A stretch of DNA of 64,000 nt from Pseudomonas sp. REP124 (GTDB lineage: Bacteria > Pseudomonadota > Gammaproteobacteria > Pseudomonadales > Pseudomonadaceae): contig NZ_JAIQWX010000013.1 of NCBI RefSeq assembly GCF_020164475.1, positions 1 through 64,000 on the forward strand. Reading direction: 5' to 3'. Of the stretch, positions 11,694 to 21,600 are shown piece after piece. Every line of letters begins with the position of its first letter. The first letter of the stretch is position 1. Made by a program: the position numbers and the translations under genes. A model generated the notes under the pieces. That model ran no database searches. It saw only the letters and a program-made list of their open reading frames with translations, and was not told the origin of the DNA.

Positions 11694-13436
11694 TTAGAGG
11701 AAGAGTCCGGGACCCGGGCGACTTCCTTCGGGGAATCTGACGCCCACTTTGCCGATCTTGTTCCCGTCCATGACCGCGACGGTCCAGATGGTGTTGTTCC
11801 ATTCCACCTGGTCACCGACCACCGGCGCGCCCCCCACTTTCTGGGCAATGAAGCGGGCCAGGGACATGTCCGGATCGATGCCTTCGACCTTCAACCCGTA
11901 CAGGGCAGCAACCGCGGCCAGCTGGGCGTCTCCTTCGAGTACGAAGTCGCCGAAGAAGCGCAAATCGAGGCCCCGTTGCGGCGCCTGGCTGAACAGTTTT
12001 CCGAGGGCCGCGAGGTTGTGTTCATGGCCGATTACGCACAGTAAATCATCGACTTCCAGCACCGTACTACCCGACGGATGGAGCAGTTGCTGGCCACGAA
12101 ACAGGGCCGCGATACGGGTGCCTTCGGGCATTTTCAGCTCGCGAAGGGGTGAACCGATGCACCATTTTTCAGCGCCGAGGCGATAAACGAACAGCTCCCA
12201 TTCGCTGGTCACGTGCACTTCCAGCGCCGAGCGGGAAATGGGGGCGGGCTCCGGCGGAACCGTCACCTTCAACAGCTTGGCGACCCACGGCAGGCTCGTG
12301 CCCTGCACCAGCAGCGACACCAGCACGATAAAGAAGGCGAGGTTGAAGTAGAGCTGGGCTTGAGGCAGGCCCGCCATCAGCGGGAACACCGCCAGAATGA
12401 TCGGTACCGCGCCGCGCAGACCGACCCAGGAAATAAAAGCTTTCTCGCGCCCGTGGAACGCCTTGAACGGCAGCAGGCCGACCAGTACGGAGAGCGGGCG
12501 GGCAAACAGGATCATCCACAGCGCCAGAGCCAGGGCGGGCAGCGCGATCGGCAGCAGATCGTGGGGCGTGACCAGCAGCCCAAGCACCAGGAACATGCCG
12601 ATCTGTGCCAGCCACGCCATGCCGTCGAGCATGTGCAGGATGCCGTGGCGGCTGCGCACCGGGCGGTTGCCGATCACCAGACCGCACAGGTACACCGCGA
12701 GGAAACCGCTGCCGTGCAGGGCGTTGGTCAGGGCAAACACAACAAGGCCGCCGGCAATGACCAAAATCGGATAAAGACCGGCGGCCAGATTGATACGGTT
12801 GACCAGTTGCAGCATCAGCCAGCCGCCGCCCAGACCGATGACGCCGCCGATGCCGAACTCGCGCAGCAAGTGGGTCAGCAGACTCCAGTGCAGGCCTGTT
12901 TGGCCGCTGGCGAGCATGTCGATCAGGGTCACGGTGAGGAACACCGCCATCGGGTCGTTGCTGCCGGATTCGATTTCCAGGCTGGCCGTGACCCGTTCAT
13001 TCAGGCCCTTGCCGCCCAGCAGCGAGAACACCGCCGCGGCGTCGGTGGAGCCGACGATGGCGCCGATCAGCAGGCCCTGAATCATGTTCAGGTCGAACAG
13101 CCAGGCGGCGGCCATGCCGGTCAGCCCGGTGGTTATCAGCACCCCGACCGTGGCCAGCGACAGCGCCGGCCATAACGCCACGCGGAAACTCGAGACCCGG
13201 GTGCGCAAGCCGCCGTCGAGCAGGATCACCGCCAACGCCAGGTTGCCGACCAGGTAGGCCGTCGGGTAGTTATCGAAGATGATGCCGCCGCCATCGACGC
13301 CGGCCGTCATGCCCACGGCCAGGATGATCACCAGGATCGGGATGCCCAGACGGGAGGAAAGTGAGCTCACCAGAATGCTTGCACCCACCAGCAACGCGCC
13401 GATCAAGAACAGGCTGTTGATGGTCGTCGCATTCAA
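11694..13436 (-). CDS. nhaP2: K+/H+ antiporter NhaP2 (CvrA)
   Basis: At 580 residues this has the NhaP2 layout: about 12 membrane helices (Na/H exchanger domain, residues 1-390), a TrkA-C-type regulatory domain around 405-485 and a CorC/HlyC-type C-terminal domain. The N-terminus [20 protein letters not shown] aligns with the known start of NhaP2 proteins, so I choose the TTG at 13436, which has CGGAG 8 nt upstream. The longer open frame to 13529 gives an unlikely extra 31 residues. It exports K+ in exchange for protons at the inner membrane. Its neighbour mscK is another K+-linked protein. Confidence 0.9.
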   Translation of the reverse strand: MNATTINSLFLIGALLVGASILVSSLSSRLGIPILVIILAVGMTAGVDGGGIIFDNYPTAYLVGNLALAVILLDGGLRTRVSSFRVALWPALSLATVGVLITTGLTGMAAAWLFDLNMIQGLLIGAIVGSTDAAAVFSLLGGKGLNERVTASLEIESGSNDPMAVFLTVTLIDMLASGQTGLHWSLLTHLLREFGIGGVIGLGGGWLMLQLVNRINLAAGLYPILVIAGGLVVFALTNALHGSGFLAVYLCGLVIGNRPVRSRHGILHMLDGMAWLAQIGMFLVLGLLVTPHDLLPIALPALALALWMILFARPLSVLVGLLPFKAFHGREKAFISWVGLRGAVPIILAVFPLMAGLPQAQLYFNLAFFIVLVSLLVQGTSLPWVAKLLKVTVPPEPAPISRSALEVHVTSEWELFVYRLGAEKWCIGSPLRELKMPEGTRIAALFRGQQLLHPSGSTVLEVDDLLCVIGHEHNLAALGKLFSQAPQRGLDLRFFGDFVLEGDAQLAAVAALYGLKVEGIDPDMSLARFIAQKVGGAPVVGDQVEWNNTIWTVAVMDGNKIGKVGVRFPEGSRPGPGLFL

Positions 13437-13855
13437 AGGCAGTACTCCGGAAAGCTGAAAGACGGGCACAAACTGACCATGCAGTCTGCGTGCCAGCGAT
13501 TCTAACCTGTTGAAATGTGATGCTGTCAAAAAGCTTTTTTGCGAGTGCCGGTATCACAAGCCCTGTGGGTTCTGTGGCGAGGGGGCTTGCCCCCGTTGGA
13601 CTGCGCAGCAGTCCCATTTTTTTGGGGGCCGCTACGCAGCCCAACGGGGGCAAGCACCCTCGCCACAGGGTGAAGCGCAAGCGTGGAGTGCTTTGGCGAC
13701 GAAGTGCAGGAACCAGATCCGCCAATCACAGTCTCTAAAGTTCGCGAGAAAGCTCACTGGCCAGCAAAATCAAGGCCTTGCGCCTGTTTAACCCTGGCAT
13801 CCCCGGTGACTTTTCTTTATCGTACGCGCCCTTTGAAAATGCCTGGAAAATCAAA
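13437..13855. other. Intergenic region between nhaP2 and the coiled-coil/zapA-like pair
   Basis: This 419-nt divergent gap contains one REPIN (13572-13668) and otherwise only leader sequence for the two flanking operons. I see no RNA gene and no convincing promoter boxes. Confidence 0.6.
13572..13668. repeat. REPIN of the GTGGCGAGGGGGCTTGCC class
   Basis: Two inverted 28-nt arms begin CTGTGGCGAGGGGGCTTG and end in the complementary CAAGCACCCTCGCCACAG, around a loop with the smaller palindrome GGACTGCGCAGCAGTCC. One base differs between the arms. It is the same class as 62733-62869. Confidence 0.85.
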
Positions 13856-14086
13856 ATGTTGGAAGCATCCCTAAGCCAATTGGAACAGCTGGTCAGCGAC
13901 CTGGTACAACAGAATCAGACCCTGCTCGGCAGCAACCAAGCCCTGAGCGCAGAACTGGCCCAGGCCAAGGATGAAAACGAAAGCCTGCAGCTGAGCCTGA
14001 TGGAACAGGAAGAGAAACAAGGCGCCACCACCGCGCGCATCCAGGCCCTGGTCGAGCGTGTCAGCGCAGGCCCCGTTAGCGCATGA
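13856..14086 (+). CDS. Small coiled-coil protein (TIGR02449/SlyX- or ZapB-like)
   Basis: A 76-residue protein that is almost entirely heptad-patterned (LEASLSQLEQLVSDLVQQNQ... ALSAELAQAKDENESLQL), with no other motif. Small coiled-coil proteins of this type sit directly before zapA in pseudomonads and are likely divisome-associated, but the function is not established. The stop overlaps the next start as ATGA. The ribosome-binding site is weak, and the longer open frame upstream adds non-helical sequence, so the start at 13856 is preferred. Confidence 0.75.
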   Translation: MLEASLSQLEQLVSDLVQQNQTLLGSNQALSAELAQAKDENESLQLSLMEQEEKQGATTARIQALVERVSAGPVSA

Positions 14087-14382
14087 GTTACGGTCCTGGG
14101 GTAAAAGTCGTCTCGATTCTGGGGGAGGACTATTCGATCAAGGCGCCGGAAGGTGAAGAGCAGACCCTGCTCGACGCCGCATTGATGCTCAAGGCAGCCC
14201 TGGCCGAAACCAAAAAGAAGTACCCGACCCTGATCGGTGACCGACTGTTGGTGCTGGCTGCGATGAACCTGTGTTCCCAGCAGATCGAAATGAAGAAGCA
14301 GCACAAACTCGAACTCGACCGTTACCAAGAGCAAGTCAGCGCCACGGTTGAAGTGATTTCCAAGACGATCAATCAGGCCTGA
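14083..14382 (+). CDS. ZapA-like cell-division protein
   Basis: A 99-residue protein with the ZapA pattern: an N-terminal strand segment (VKVVSILGEDYSIKAPEGEE), a central segment ending IGDRLLVLAAMNLCSQQIEM, and a C-terminal coiled coil. ZapA tetramers bundle FtsZ filaments at midcell. It is translationally coupled to the coiled-coil gene before it. The usual Pseudomonas zapA is followed by 6S RNA and a 5-formyl-THF cyclo-ligase gene; here only 100 nt separate it from a chemoreceptor gene. It may therefore be a second, divergent paralogue. The family call is good; the role is inferred. Confidence 0.75.
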   Translation: MSYGPGVKVVSILGEDYSIKAPEGEEQTLLDAALMLKAALAETKKKYPTLIGDRLLVLAAMNLCSQQIEMKKQHKLELDRYQEQVSATVEVISKTINQA

Positions 14383-14482
14383 TCGGCTTTGCGCACAACC
14401 AAAGAATAAATTGTCGAACTAGTTGTATACATTCGGCATGGCTGTTGCAGTGTTTCAGCCTCTTATTCTTTGGGGGTGCTCC

Positions 14483-16420
14483 ATGCAGTTCTGGCGACGC
14501 AGTATTCAATGGCAATTGATCCTGAGCATGGGCGCTGCCCTGCTGTTCAGCATCCTGATCGTGGTTGGCATTTATACCCTCGTGGTCAACCGTCTTGCCC
14601 AGAGTTATCTGGTCGAACAGGCGCTGCCGTCGAGCATCGAAGCGATGCGCAACGACATCGAGCGCATCCTCGTCCAGCCCCTCACCGCCGCCAAGGACAT
14701 CGCCAGCAACAGCATGGTCCGCGACTGGCTGGCCAGCGGCGAAGACAGCAGCAAAACTCCCGCATTCGTTGAGTATCTGGAAGGCATCCGCGCTGAACAC
14801 AAGGCGTTTACCGCGCTGATCATCGGCACCGCCACCAACCACTATTTCACCGAAAAAGGCCTGGATCGCTCGCTCAGTCGCGCCAATCCCAAGGACGCCT
14901 GGTTCTATTCCTTCCTTGATAGCAACCAGCCGCGCACCCTCAACATCGACAATGACACTGCCACCGGAGAATTGGCGCTGTTCATCGACCTGAAAGTCGA
15001 GCAGGCCGGCAAAGTCGTGGGTGTCGCCGGCCTTGGCCTGAGCATGAAAGAGCTCTCTGAGCTGATTCACAACTTCAGCTTCGGCGAGCGCGGCAAGGTC
15101 TATCTCGTGCGTTCCGACGGTCTGATCCAGGTCCATCCCGAAGCGCAATTCAGCGGCAAGCGCACCCTGGCCGAGCAGATAGGCGCCTCGGCGGCCCAAA
15201 CGATCATTGGTCAAAAAACTGCCACAAACAGCAGCTTTACTCGCGATGGTGAGGACTATCTGGCCTTGAGTCTGCCATTGCGGGACCTGGGCTGGACTCT
15301 GGTGGCCGAAGTGCCACAGGCGCAGATCTATGCCGAAGCTCGCAGCGCCCTGTGGATGAGCAGCGGCATCGGCCTGGCGGTGGCGCTGGTGTGCCTGTTG
15401 CTGGTGGTATTGCTGGCCCGTGGTTTGGTGCGACCGATTCGTCAGGTAACAGCGGCGCTGGTGGCCATCGGTAGCGGTGGTGGAGATTTGACTCAACGGT
15501 TGGATTCCAGCCGCGCCGATGAACTGGGCGACCTGGCACGGGGCTTCAATCGCTTCCTCGACAGCCAGCGCGGCATGATCAGCGAAGTGCTGACCACCAG
15601 CGAACAACTGCGCACCGCGGTGGGCCAGGTGGCGCGGGTGGTGGACAACACTGCCGAGCGTTCCGGGCGCCAGCAGGAAATGACCGACATGGTCGCCACC
15701 GCTGTCCACGAAATGGGTCTGACGGTGCAGGAAATTGCGCAAAACGCCGGAAACGCGGCAGTGGCTTCGCAAACGGCGCGGGATGAAGCCATGCAGGCGC
15801 GGGAAGTGGTCGGCGGCTCGATTCGTCATATCGAAAGCATGTCCGACGAAATCGGCGTCGCCGCCAGCGCCGTGGGCGAGCTGGCCGATCAAGTGGCGTC
15901 GATTGATCAGGTGCTGGCGGTGATCCGCGGGATTTCCGAGCAGACCAACCTGCTGGCGCTCAACGCTGCCATTGAAGCTGCGCGGGCCGGGGACATGGGG
16001 CGTGGATTTGCCGTGGTGGCTGATGAGGTACGGACCCTGGCCCGGCGTACTCAGTCGTCCACCGACGAGATTCAGCAGATGATCGGCAGCCTCAAACAGG
16101 GTGCGGAGAATGCCGTGTCGTCGATGCACAGCGGGCAGGCAGCCACCGGCACTGGCGTCGAGTCCAGCCAGCGCACCGGTGCGTCGCTGACCGCGATCAC
16201 CGGGCAGGTAGAACGCATCAGCGACATGAACCATCAGGTGGCGACGGCGACGGAAGAGCAGTCGGCGGTGACCGAGGAGATCAACCGCAACGTGCAGGGG
16301 ATCTCCGACCTGGCGCGGGCGACGGCGGGGGAGGTCAGGGCTTGTCGTGAGGATTGCCAGACTTTGCAGCGGTTGGCGGATGACCTGGCGCGGCAGATGG
16401 GTGGGTTCAAGTTGGGTTGA
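14483..16420 (+). CDS. Methyl-accepting chemotaxis protein with dCache-type sensor
   Basis: A 645-residue transmembrane chemoreceptor. TM1 is at about 8-33, followed by a periplasmic region of about 250 residues of dCache type, TM2 at about 290-315, a HAMP domain to about 370 and a cytoplasmic signalling domain. The highly conserved hairpin tip ([18 protein letters not shown], then [15 protein letters not shown]) contacts CheA/CheW. The ATG at 14483, preceded by GGGGG, gives a normal short cytoplasmic start ([12 protein letters not shown]). The ligand cannot be read from the sequence. It stands alone, followed by a REPIN and the convergent acyl-CoA dehydrogenase. Confidence 0.92.
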   Translation: MQFWRRSIQWQLILSMGAALLFSILIVVGIYTLVVNRLAQSYLVEQALPSSIEAMRNDIERILVQPLTAAKDIASNSMVRDWLASGEDSSKTPAFVEYLEGIRAEHKAFTALIIGTATNHYFTEKGLDRSLSRANPKDAWFYSFLDSNQPRTLNIDNDTATGELALFIDLKVEQAGKVVGVAGLGLSMKELSELIHNFSFGERGKVYLVRSDGLIQVHPEAQFSGKRTLAEQIGASAAQTIIGQKTATNSSFTRDGEDYLALSLPLRDLGWTLVAEVPQAQIYAEARSALWMSSGIGLAVALVCLLLVVLLARGLVRPIRQVTAALVAIGSGGGDLTQRLDSSRADELGDLARGFNRFLDSQRGMISEVLTTSEQLRTAVGQVARVVDNTAERSGRQQEMTDMVATAVHEMGLTVQEIAQNAGNAAVASQTARDEAMQAREVVGGSIRHIESMSDEIGVAASAVGELADQVASIDQVLAVIRGISEQTNLLALNAAIEAARAGDMGRGFAVVADEVRTLARRTQSSTDEIQQMIGSLKQGAENAVSSMHSGQAATGTGVESSQRTGASLTAITGQVERISDMNHQVATATEEQSAVTEEINRNVQGISDLARATAGEVRACREDCQTLQRLADDLARQMGGFKLG

Positions 16421-16441
16421 TGTGCTAATCGGACTGACGCC

Positions 16442-16532
16442 TTCGCGGGCAAGCCCGCTCCCACAGGGATCTTCGGTGTTCACACAATCTGTGTTTCGCC
16501 CGAAAACCTGTGGGAGCGGGCTTGCCCGCGAA
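16442..16532. repeat. REPIN of the GTGGGAGCGGGCTTGC class
   Basis: The inverted arms TTCGCGGGCAAGCCCGCTCC and its complement, extending to CCTGTGGG, enclose a 39-nt loop. It lies between two convergent genes. The core is GGGAGCGGGCTTGCCCGCGAA. Confidence 0.9.
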
Positions 16533-16561
16533 TGGATTTCTGCATCACTACAAAACTTTGA

Positions 16562-18364
16562 TCAGAACCACTCATCCTGCATGTTCAAACACACATCATC
16601 CCGCGCCTCGAGAATCGCCAGCTCATGGTGGCAAGCTGGAATCTCCCAGGTCAGGAAATACCGCGCCGCCTGCAGCTTGCCTTTATAGAAGGCCACATCC
16701 GCCGCATTCCCCTTGGCCAGCCCTTGCTCGGCACGAATTGCCTGTTCCAGCCAGCGCCAGCCGATCACCGTATGCCCGAACACCTTCAGGTACAGCGCCG
16801 AGTTCGCCAGGCTGCTGTTGACCTTGCCTTGGGCTAGGTCGGTCAGCAGGCCGATGGTCACGGTTTGCAGGCGGGCTACCAGTTTTTCCAGCGGTTCACG
16901 CAACGGTGTCAGGGACTCGAACGCTTGAGCGCGCTCGGCGGTGTCGGCGATCAGGCGGATCAGTTGCTTGAGCCCCGCACCGCCGTTCTGCGCCAGTTTG
17001 CGGCCCAGCAGGTCCAGTGACTGAATGCCGTGGGTGCCTTCGTGGATCGGGTTCAGGCGGTTGTCGCGGTAGTACTGCTCCACCGGGTATTCGCGGGTGT
17101 AGCCGTGGCCGCCGAGGATCTGGATCGCCAGTTCGTTGGCCTTCAGGCAGAACTCCGACGGCCAGGATTTGACGATCGGCGTCAGCAGATCCAACAGCTC
17201 ATGGGCTTGCTTGCGCTCGGCTTCGGTCTCGAGGGTGGTTGTGTCGTCGAACAGTCGCGCCGCATACAGACCCAGGTCGAACGAGCCTTCGACGTAGGCC
17301 TTTTGCGTCAGCAGCATGCGCTTGACGTCGGCGTGCTGGATGATCGCCACCGGTGCGGTGTTCGGGTCCTTGCTGTCCGGCACGCGGCCCTGCGGGCGTT
17401 CGCGAGCGTACTCCAGGGAGTACAGGTAGCCCGCATACCCGAGCATCACCGCGCCCATGCCGACGCCGATCCGCGCCTCGTTCATCATCTGGAACATGTA
17501 GCTCAGGCCGTGGTGCGGCTTGCCCACCAGATAGCCGACACACTCACCGTTATCGCCGAAGTTCAGCGCGGTGGAGGTGGTGCCGCGCCAGCCCATCTTG
17601 TGGAACAGGCCGGCCAGCAGCACGTCGTTGCGCTGGCCCAGGCTGCCGTCGTCGTTGACCAGGAACTTGGGCACGATGAACAACGAGATGCCCTTCACCC
17701 CGGCGGGTGCGTCCGGCAGCTTGGCCAGTACCATGTGCACGATGTTTTCCGACAGCGGGTGATCGCCGCCGGAGATGAAGATCTTGTTGCCCCTCAGGCG
17801 ATAGGTGCCGTCGGCCGCAGGCTCGGCGCGGGTGCGGATGTCCGACAGGGATGAGCCTGCGTGGGGTTCGGTCAGGGCCATGGTGCCGAAGAAACGGCCG
17901 TCGATCATTGGTTGCAGGAAGCGCTGCTTTTGTTCGTCGGTGCCGAAGCTTTCGATCAGGTTTGCCGCGCCCATGGTCAGGAACGGGTACGAGGTGGAGG
18001 CGGCGTTGGCCGATTGGAAATGTGCGAAGCAGGCCTGGGACAGCAGGGTAGGCAGCTGCATGCCGCCCGCCTCGAAACTGCGCGCGGCGTTGAGGAAGCC
18101 GGCTTCAAGAAAGGCGTCCACCGCCGGTTTGACTTCCGGAATAAGAATCGCCCGGCCGTCCTCGTAGCGCGGCTCGTTCTCGTCGCCCTTGCGGTTGTGC
18201 GGTGCGAAGAACTTCTCGGCGATGCTGCGGGCGGTGCCAAGGGCGGCATCGAAGGTTTCGCGGTTGTGCTCGGCGAAACGCTCACGCTGGGTCAGGCCTT
18301 CGGCATCGAGGACTTCGTACAGCTCGAAAGCCAGATTGCGGGAACTGAGCAACGTCTCGGACAT
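16562..18364 (-). CDS. Acyl-CoA dehydrogenase with C-terminal extension
   Basis: A 600-residue FAD-dependent acyl-CoA dehydrogenase of the large subgroup with an extra C-terminal domain of about 120 residues. Motifs include the FAD/substrate block MALTEPHAGSSLSDIRTRA (about 160-178), GNKIFISGGDH, and the C-terminal half GGHGYTREYPVEQYYRDNR with the base-type glutamate region HEGTHGIQSLD. It should introduce an alpha-beta double bond in an acyl-CoA. Chain length or aromatic preference is not evident. It is isolated, with REPINs at both ends. Confidence 0.9.
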   Translation of the reverse strand: MSETLLSSRNLAFELYEVLDAEGLTQRERFAEHNRETFDAALGTARSIAEKFFAPHNRKGDENEPRYEDGRAILIPEVKPAVDAFLEAGFLNAARSFEAGGMQLPTLLSQACFAHFQSANAASTSYPFLTMGAANLIESFGTDEQKQRFLQPMIDGRFFGTMALTEPHAGSSLSDIRTRAEPAADGTYRLRGNKIFISGGDHPLSENIVHMVLAKLPDAPAGVKGISLFIVPKFLVNDDGSLGQRNDVLLAGLFHKMGWRGTTSTALNFGDNGECVGYLVGKPHHGLSYMFQMMNEARIGVGMGAVMLGYAGYLYSLEYARERPQGRVPDSKDPNTAPVAIIQHADVKRMLLTQKAYVEGSFDLGLYAARLFDDTTTLETEAERKQAHELLDLLTPIVKSWPSEFCLKANELAIQILGGHGYTREYPVEQYYRDNRLNPIHEGTHGIQSLDLLGRKLAQNGGAGLKQLIRLIADTAERAQAFESLTPLREPLEKLVARLQTVTIGLLTDLAQGKVNSSLANSALYLKVFGHTVIGWRWLEQAIRAEQGLAKGNAADVAFYKGKLQAARYFLTWEIPACHHELAILEARDDVCLNMQDEWF

Positions 18365-18470
18365 GGCGGCCTACCTTTTATTGAAGTGGGCCGAGTCTAA
18401 GGTGGGGGAATGGAGGAGGTACAGGATGATTGATGAGCGTGATGGTGAGTTGCGGGCACCGCTAATCAAA

Positions 18471-18560
18471 TGTGGGAGCGGGCTTGCTCGCGAAGGGGGC
18501 TGATCATTCAACATTGATGTCGACTGATACACCGCTTTCGCGAGCAAGCCCGCTCCCACC
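18471..18560. repeat. REPIN of the GTGGGAGCGGGCTTGC class
   Basis: The arms TGTGGGAGCGGGCTTGCTCG and CGAGCAAGCCCGCTCCCAC surround a loop containing GATGTCGACTGATAC. The same loop core occurs in the copy at 26453. It lies between putA and the acyl-CoA dehydrogenase. Confidence 0.9.
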
Positions 18561-18609
18561 AGGATTTGTGCAAGCCGGGCATCTTGTGGGTGCCCGGAGG
18601 TATTGCGGA

Positions 18610-21600
18610 TTAACCGATCGTCATCAAGCTCGCATTACCACCCGCCGCAGCCGTGTTGACACTCAACGCCCGCTCGATCACCAGACGCTCCAGCGCAATG
18701 TTGGACTCGCCCTGGGACAGACCCTGCACCCCGACGATCGCGCCGGCGCGCTTGGCGACCTGCTGGCATACCGCGCGCAGCTGGTCGGAATGGCCATGAT
18801 GCAGAACCGCATCGAACACCACTTCGTCCTTGTTCCAGTCGGCCACCAGCTTGATGCGCGCCTGAATCTCCTTCGGCAGACGTGCAAGCAGCGCCTTGGA
18901 CAATTCACCTTCCGGCCATACCGCCGAACCGCCGACAGCCAGGACTGCCGCCAATTGGCTCAGCAGATCGCCTTCGACTTCCGCCAGGCACAGCACGTGT
19001 TCACGCGGCAGGATCGCATAGCTGTTGCGCTCGCCGGTCGGGCCGGCCAGGACGCGGGTGACACCGCTTTGCGATTGCGCGGCGAACTGCACGCACAGGG
19101 CGCTCAGGTCGGCGAACTTGTTGCTGTCGGCCCAGGCTTTCAGGGCGGTCAGCGGTTTGCTCATGGCTTCACGCAGACGCACGTCCGGCGCCGCGGCTGC
19201 ATCGGCGCGGGCGAAGGATTGTTCGATTGCGTCTGTAGGACGAGTCGACAGCAGGCGGTACAGGTACAGCGGACCACCGGCCTTCGGACCGGTACCCGAC
19301 AGACCTTCGCCGCCGAACGGCTGCACGCCGACCACGGCACCGACGATGTTGCGGTTGACGTAGACGTTACCGGCATTGACGGTGTCGATCACCTTGGCGA
19401 TGGTCTCGTCGATTCGGGTGTGCACGCCCAGGGTCAGGCCGTAGCCGGAGGCATTGATCTGGCCGATCAGCTGGTCGATGTCCTTGCGCTTGTAGCGAAC
19501 CACGTGCAGCACCGGACCGAAGATCTCCCGCTGCAGTTCGTCGAAGCTTTCCAGTTCTATCAGGGTCGGCATCACGAAGGTGCCGCGCTTGATTTCTTCG
19601 GCATCGGCGATCGCCACCTGGTACACGTTGCGACCTTTGTCGCGCATGGCCTGGATGTGTTTCTCGATGCCGGCCTTGGCTTCGGCGTCGATCACCGGGC
19701 CAATGTCTACCGACAGGCGCTCAGGGTTGCCGAGACGGCTTTCGGCCATCGCGCCCTTGAGCATTTCGATGACGCGGTCGGCGGAATCTTCCTGCAGGCA
19801 CAGTACACGCAGGGCCGAGCAACGCTGGCCGGCGCTGTCGAAGGCCGAGGATACGACGTCGATGACCACTTGTTCAGTCAGCGCCGAGGAGTCGACGATC
19901 ATCGCGTTCTGGCCGCCGGTTTCGGCGATCAGCGGAATCGGGCGGCCCTGGCTGTCCAGGCGACCGGCGATGTTGCGTTGCAACAGGCGCGCAACTTCGG
20001 TGGAGCCGGTGAACATCACGCCTTTGACGCGATCATCGCCCACCAGACCGGCGCCGACGGTTTCGCCGCGGCCCGGCAGCAGTTGCAGCACGCCTTCCGG
20101 AATGCCGGCTTCGAGCAGCAGGCGCACGGCCTGAGCCGCCACCAGCGGCGTCTGTTCGGCAGGTTTGGCCAGTACCGGGTTACCGGCAGCCAGTGCTGCA
20201 GCGACCTGACCGCTGAAAATCGCCAGCGGGAAGTTCCACGGGCTGATGCACACCACAGGGCCTAGCGGGCGGTGAGCGTCGTTGGTGAAATCGTTGCGTG
20301 CCTGCACCGCGTAGTAACGCAGGAAGTCCACGGCTTCGCGCACTTCGGCGATGGCGTTGGCGAAGGTCTTGCCGGCTTCGCGGGCCAGCAAGCCCATCAG
20401 TGGCTGGATCTCGCCTTCCATCAGGTCGGCGGCACGTTCCAGGATCGCGGCGCGCTCGGCCGGCGGGGTGGCCTGCCAGATCGGTGCGGCGTTCAGGGCG
20501 CATTGAATGGCGTTGTCGACGTCATCGACAGTGGCTTCCTGCACATGGCCGACCACGTCACGCAGATCCGACGGGTTCAGCACGGCGCTCGGCGCTTCGT
20601 TGCTGGAGGCGCAACCGAGCATCGGCGCGGCTTTCCAGTTGTTGTGTGCGGTGGCCAGCAGGGCGCAGGACAGCGACGCCAGACGATGTTCGTTGGCCAT
20701 GTCGATGCCGCTGGAGTTGGCGCGCTCGGCACCGTACAGGTCGCGCGGCAGCGGAATGCGCGGGTGCGGCAGGCCGAAACCACCTTCGGCGGTGGCCATC
20801 TTCTCGATGCTCGCCACCGGATCGGCTACCAGTTCCTGGATCGAAATCGACTGATCGGCAATGCGATTGACGAACGAGGTGTTGGCGCCGTTTTCCAGCA
20901 GGCGACGAACCAGGTATGCCAGCAGGGTTTCGTGGGTGCCGACCGGAGCGTAAACGCGGCACGGACGGTTCAGCTTGCCTTCGGCAACTTTGCCTACAAC
21001 CTGTTCGTACAGCGGTTCACCCATGCCATGCAGGCACTGGAACTCGTACTGGCCCGGGTAATAGTTCTGACCGGCGATGTGGTAGATGGCCGACAGAGTG
21101 TGGGCGTTGTGCGTGGCGAACTGCGGGTAGATGACTTCCGGCACCGACAGCAGTTTGCGGGCGCAGGCGATGTAGGAAACGTCGGTGTACACCTTGCGGG
21201 TGTAGACCGGATAGCCTTCCAGACCTTCGACCTGGGCGCGCTTGATTTCGCTGTCCCAGTAAGCGCCTTTCACCAGACGGATCATCAGGCGATGACGGCT
21301 GCGGCGAGCCAGGTCGATCACGTAGTCGATCACGTACGGGCAACGCTTCTGGTAAGCCTGTATCACGAAACCGATGCCGTTCCAGCCGGTCAGTTGCGGC
21401 TCGAAGCACAGGCGTTCGAGCAGATCCAGCGATAGCTCCAGGCGGTCGGCTTCTTCGGCGTCGATGTTCAGGCCGATGTCGTATTGCTTGGCCAGCAGGG
21501 TCAGCGACAGCAGGCGCGGGTACAGCTCGTCCATCACGCGCTCGTACTGGGCGCGGCTGTAGCGTGGGTGCAGGGCGGACAGCTTGATCGAAATGCCCGG

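Noticed and set aside
14383-14482. 6S RNA expected after zapA in pseudomonads
   Set aside because: Only 100 nt are available before the chemoreceptor, shorter than 6S RNA, and no matching secondary structure is visible.
14369-16483. A 704-codon minus-strand frame opposite the chemoreceptor gene
   Set aside because: Antisense shadow: the plus-strand chemoreceptor motifs are unmistakable, and the antisense product has no domain or good start.
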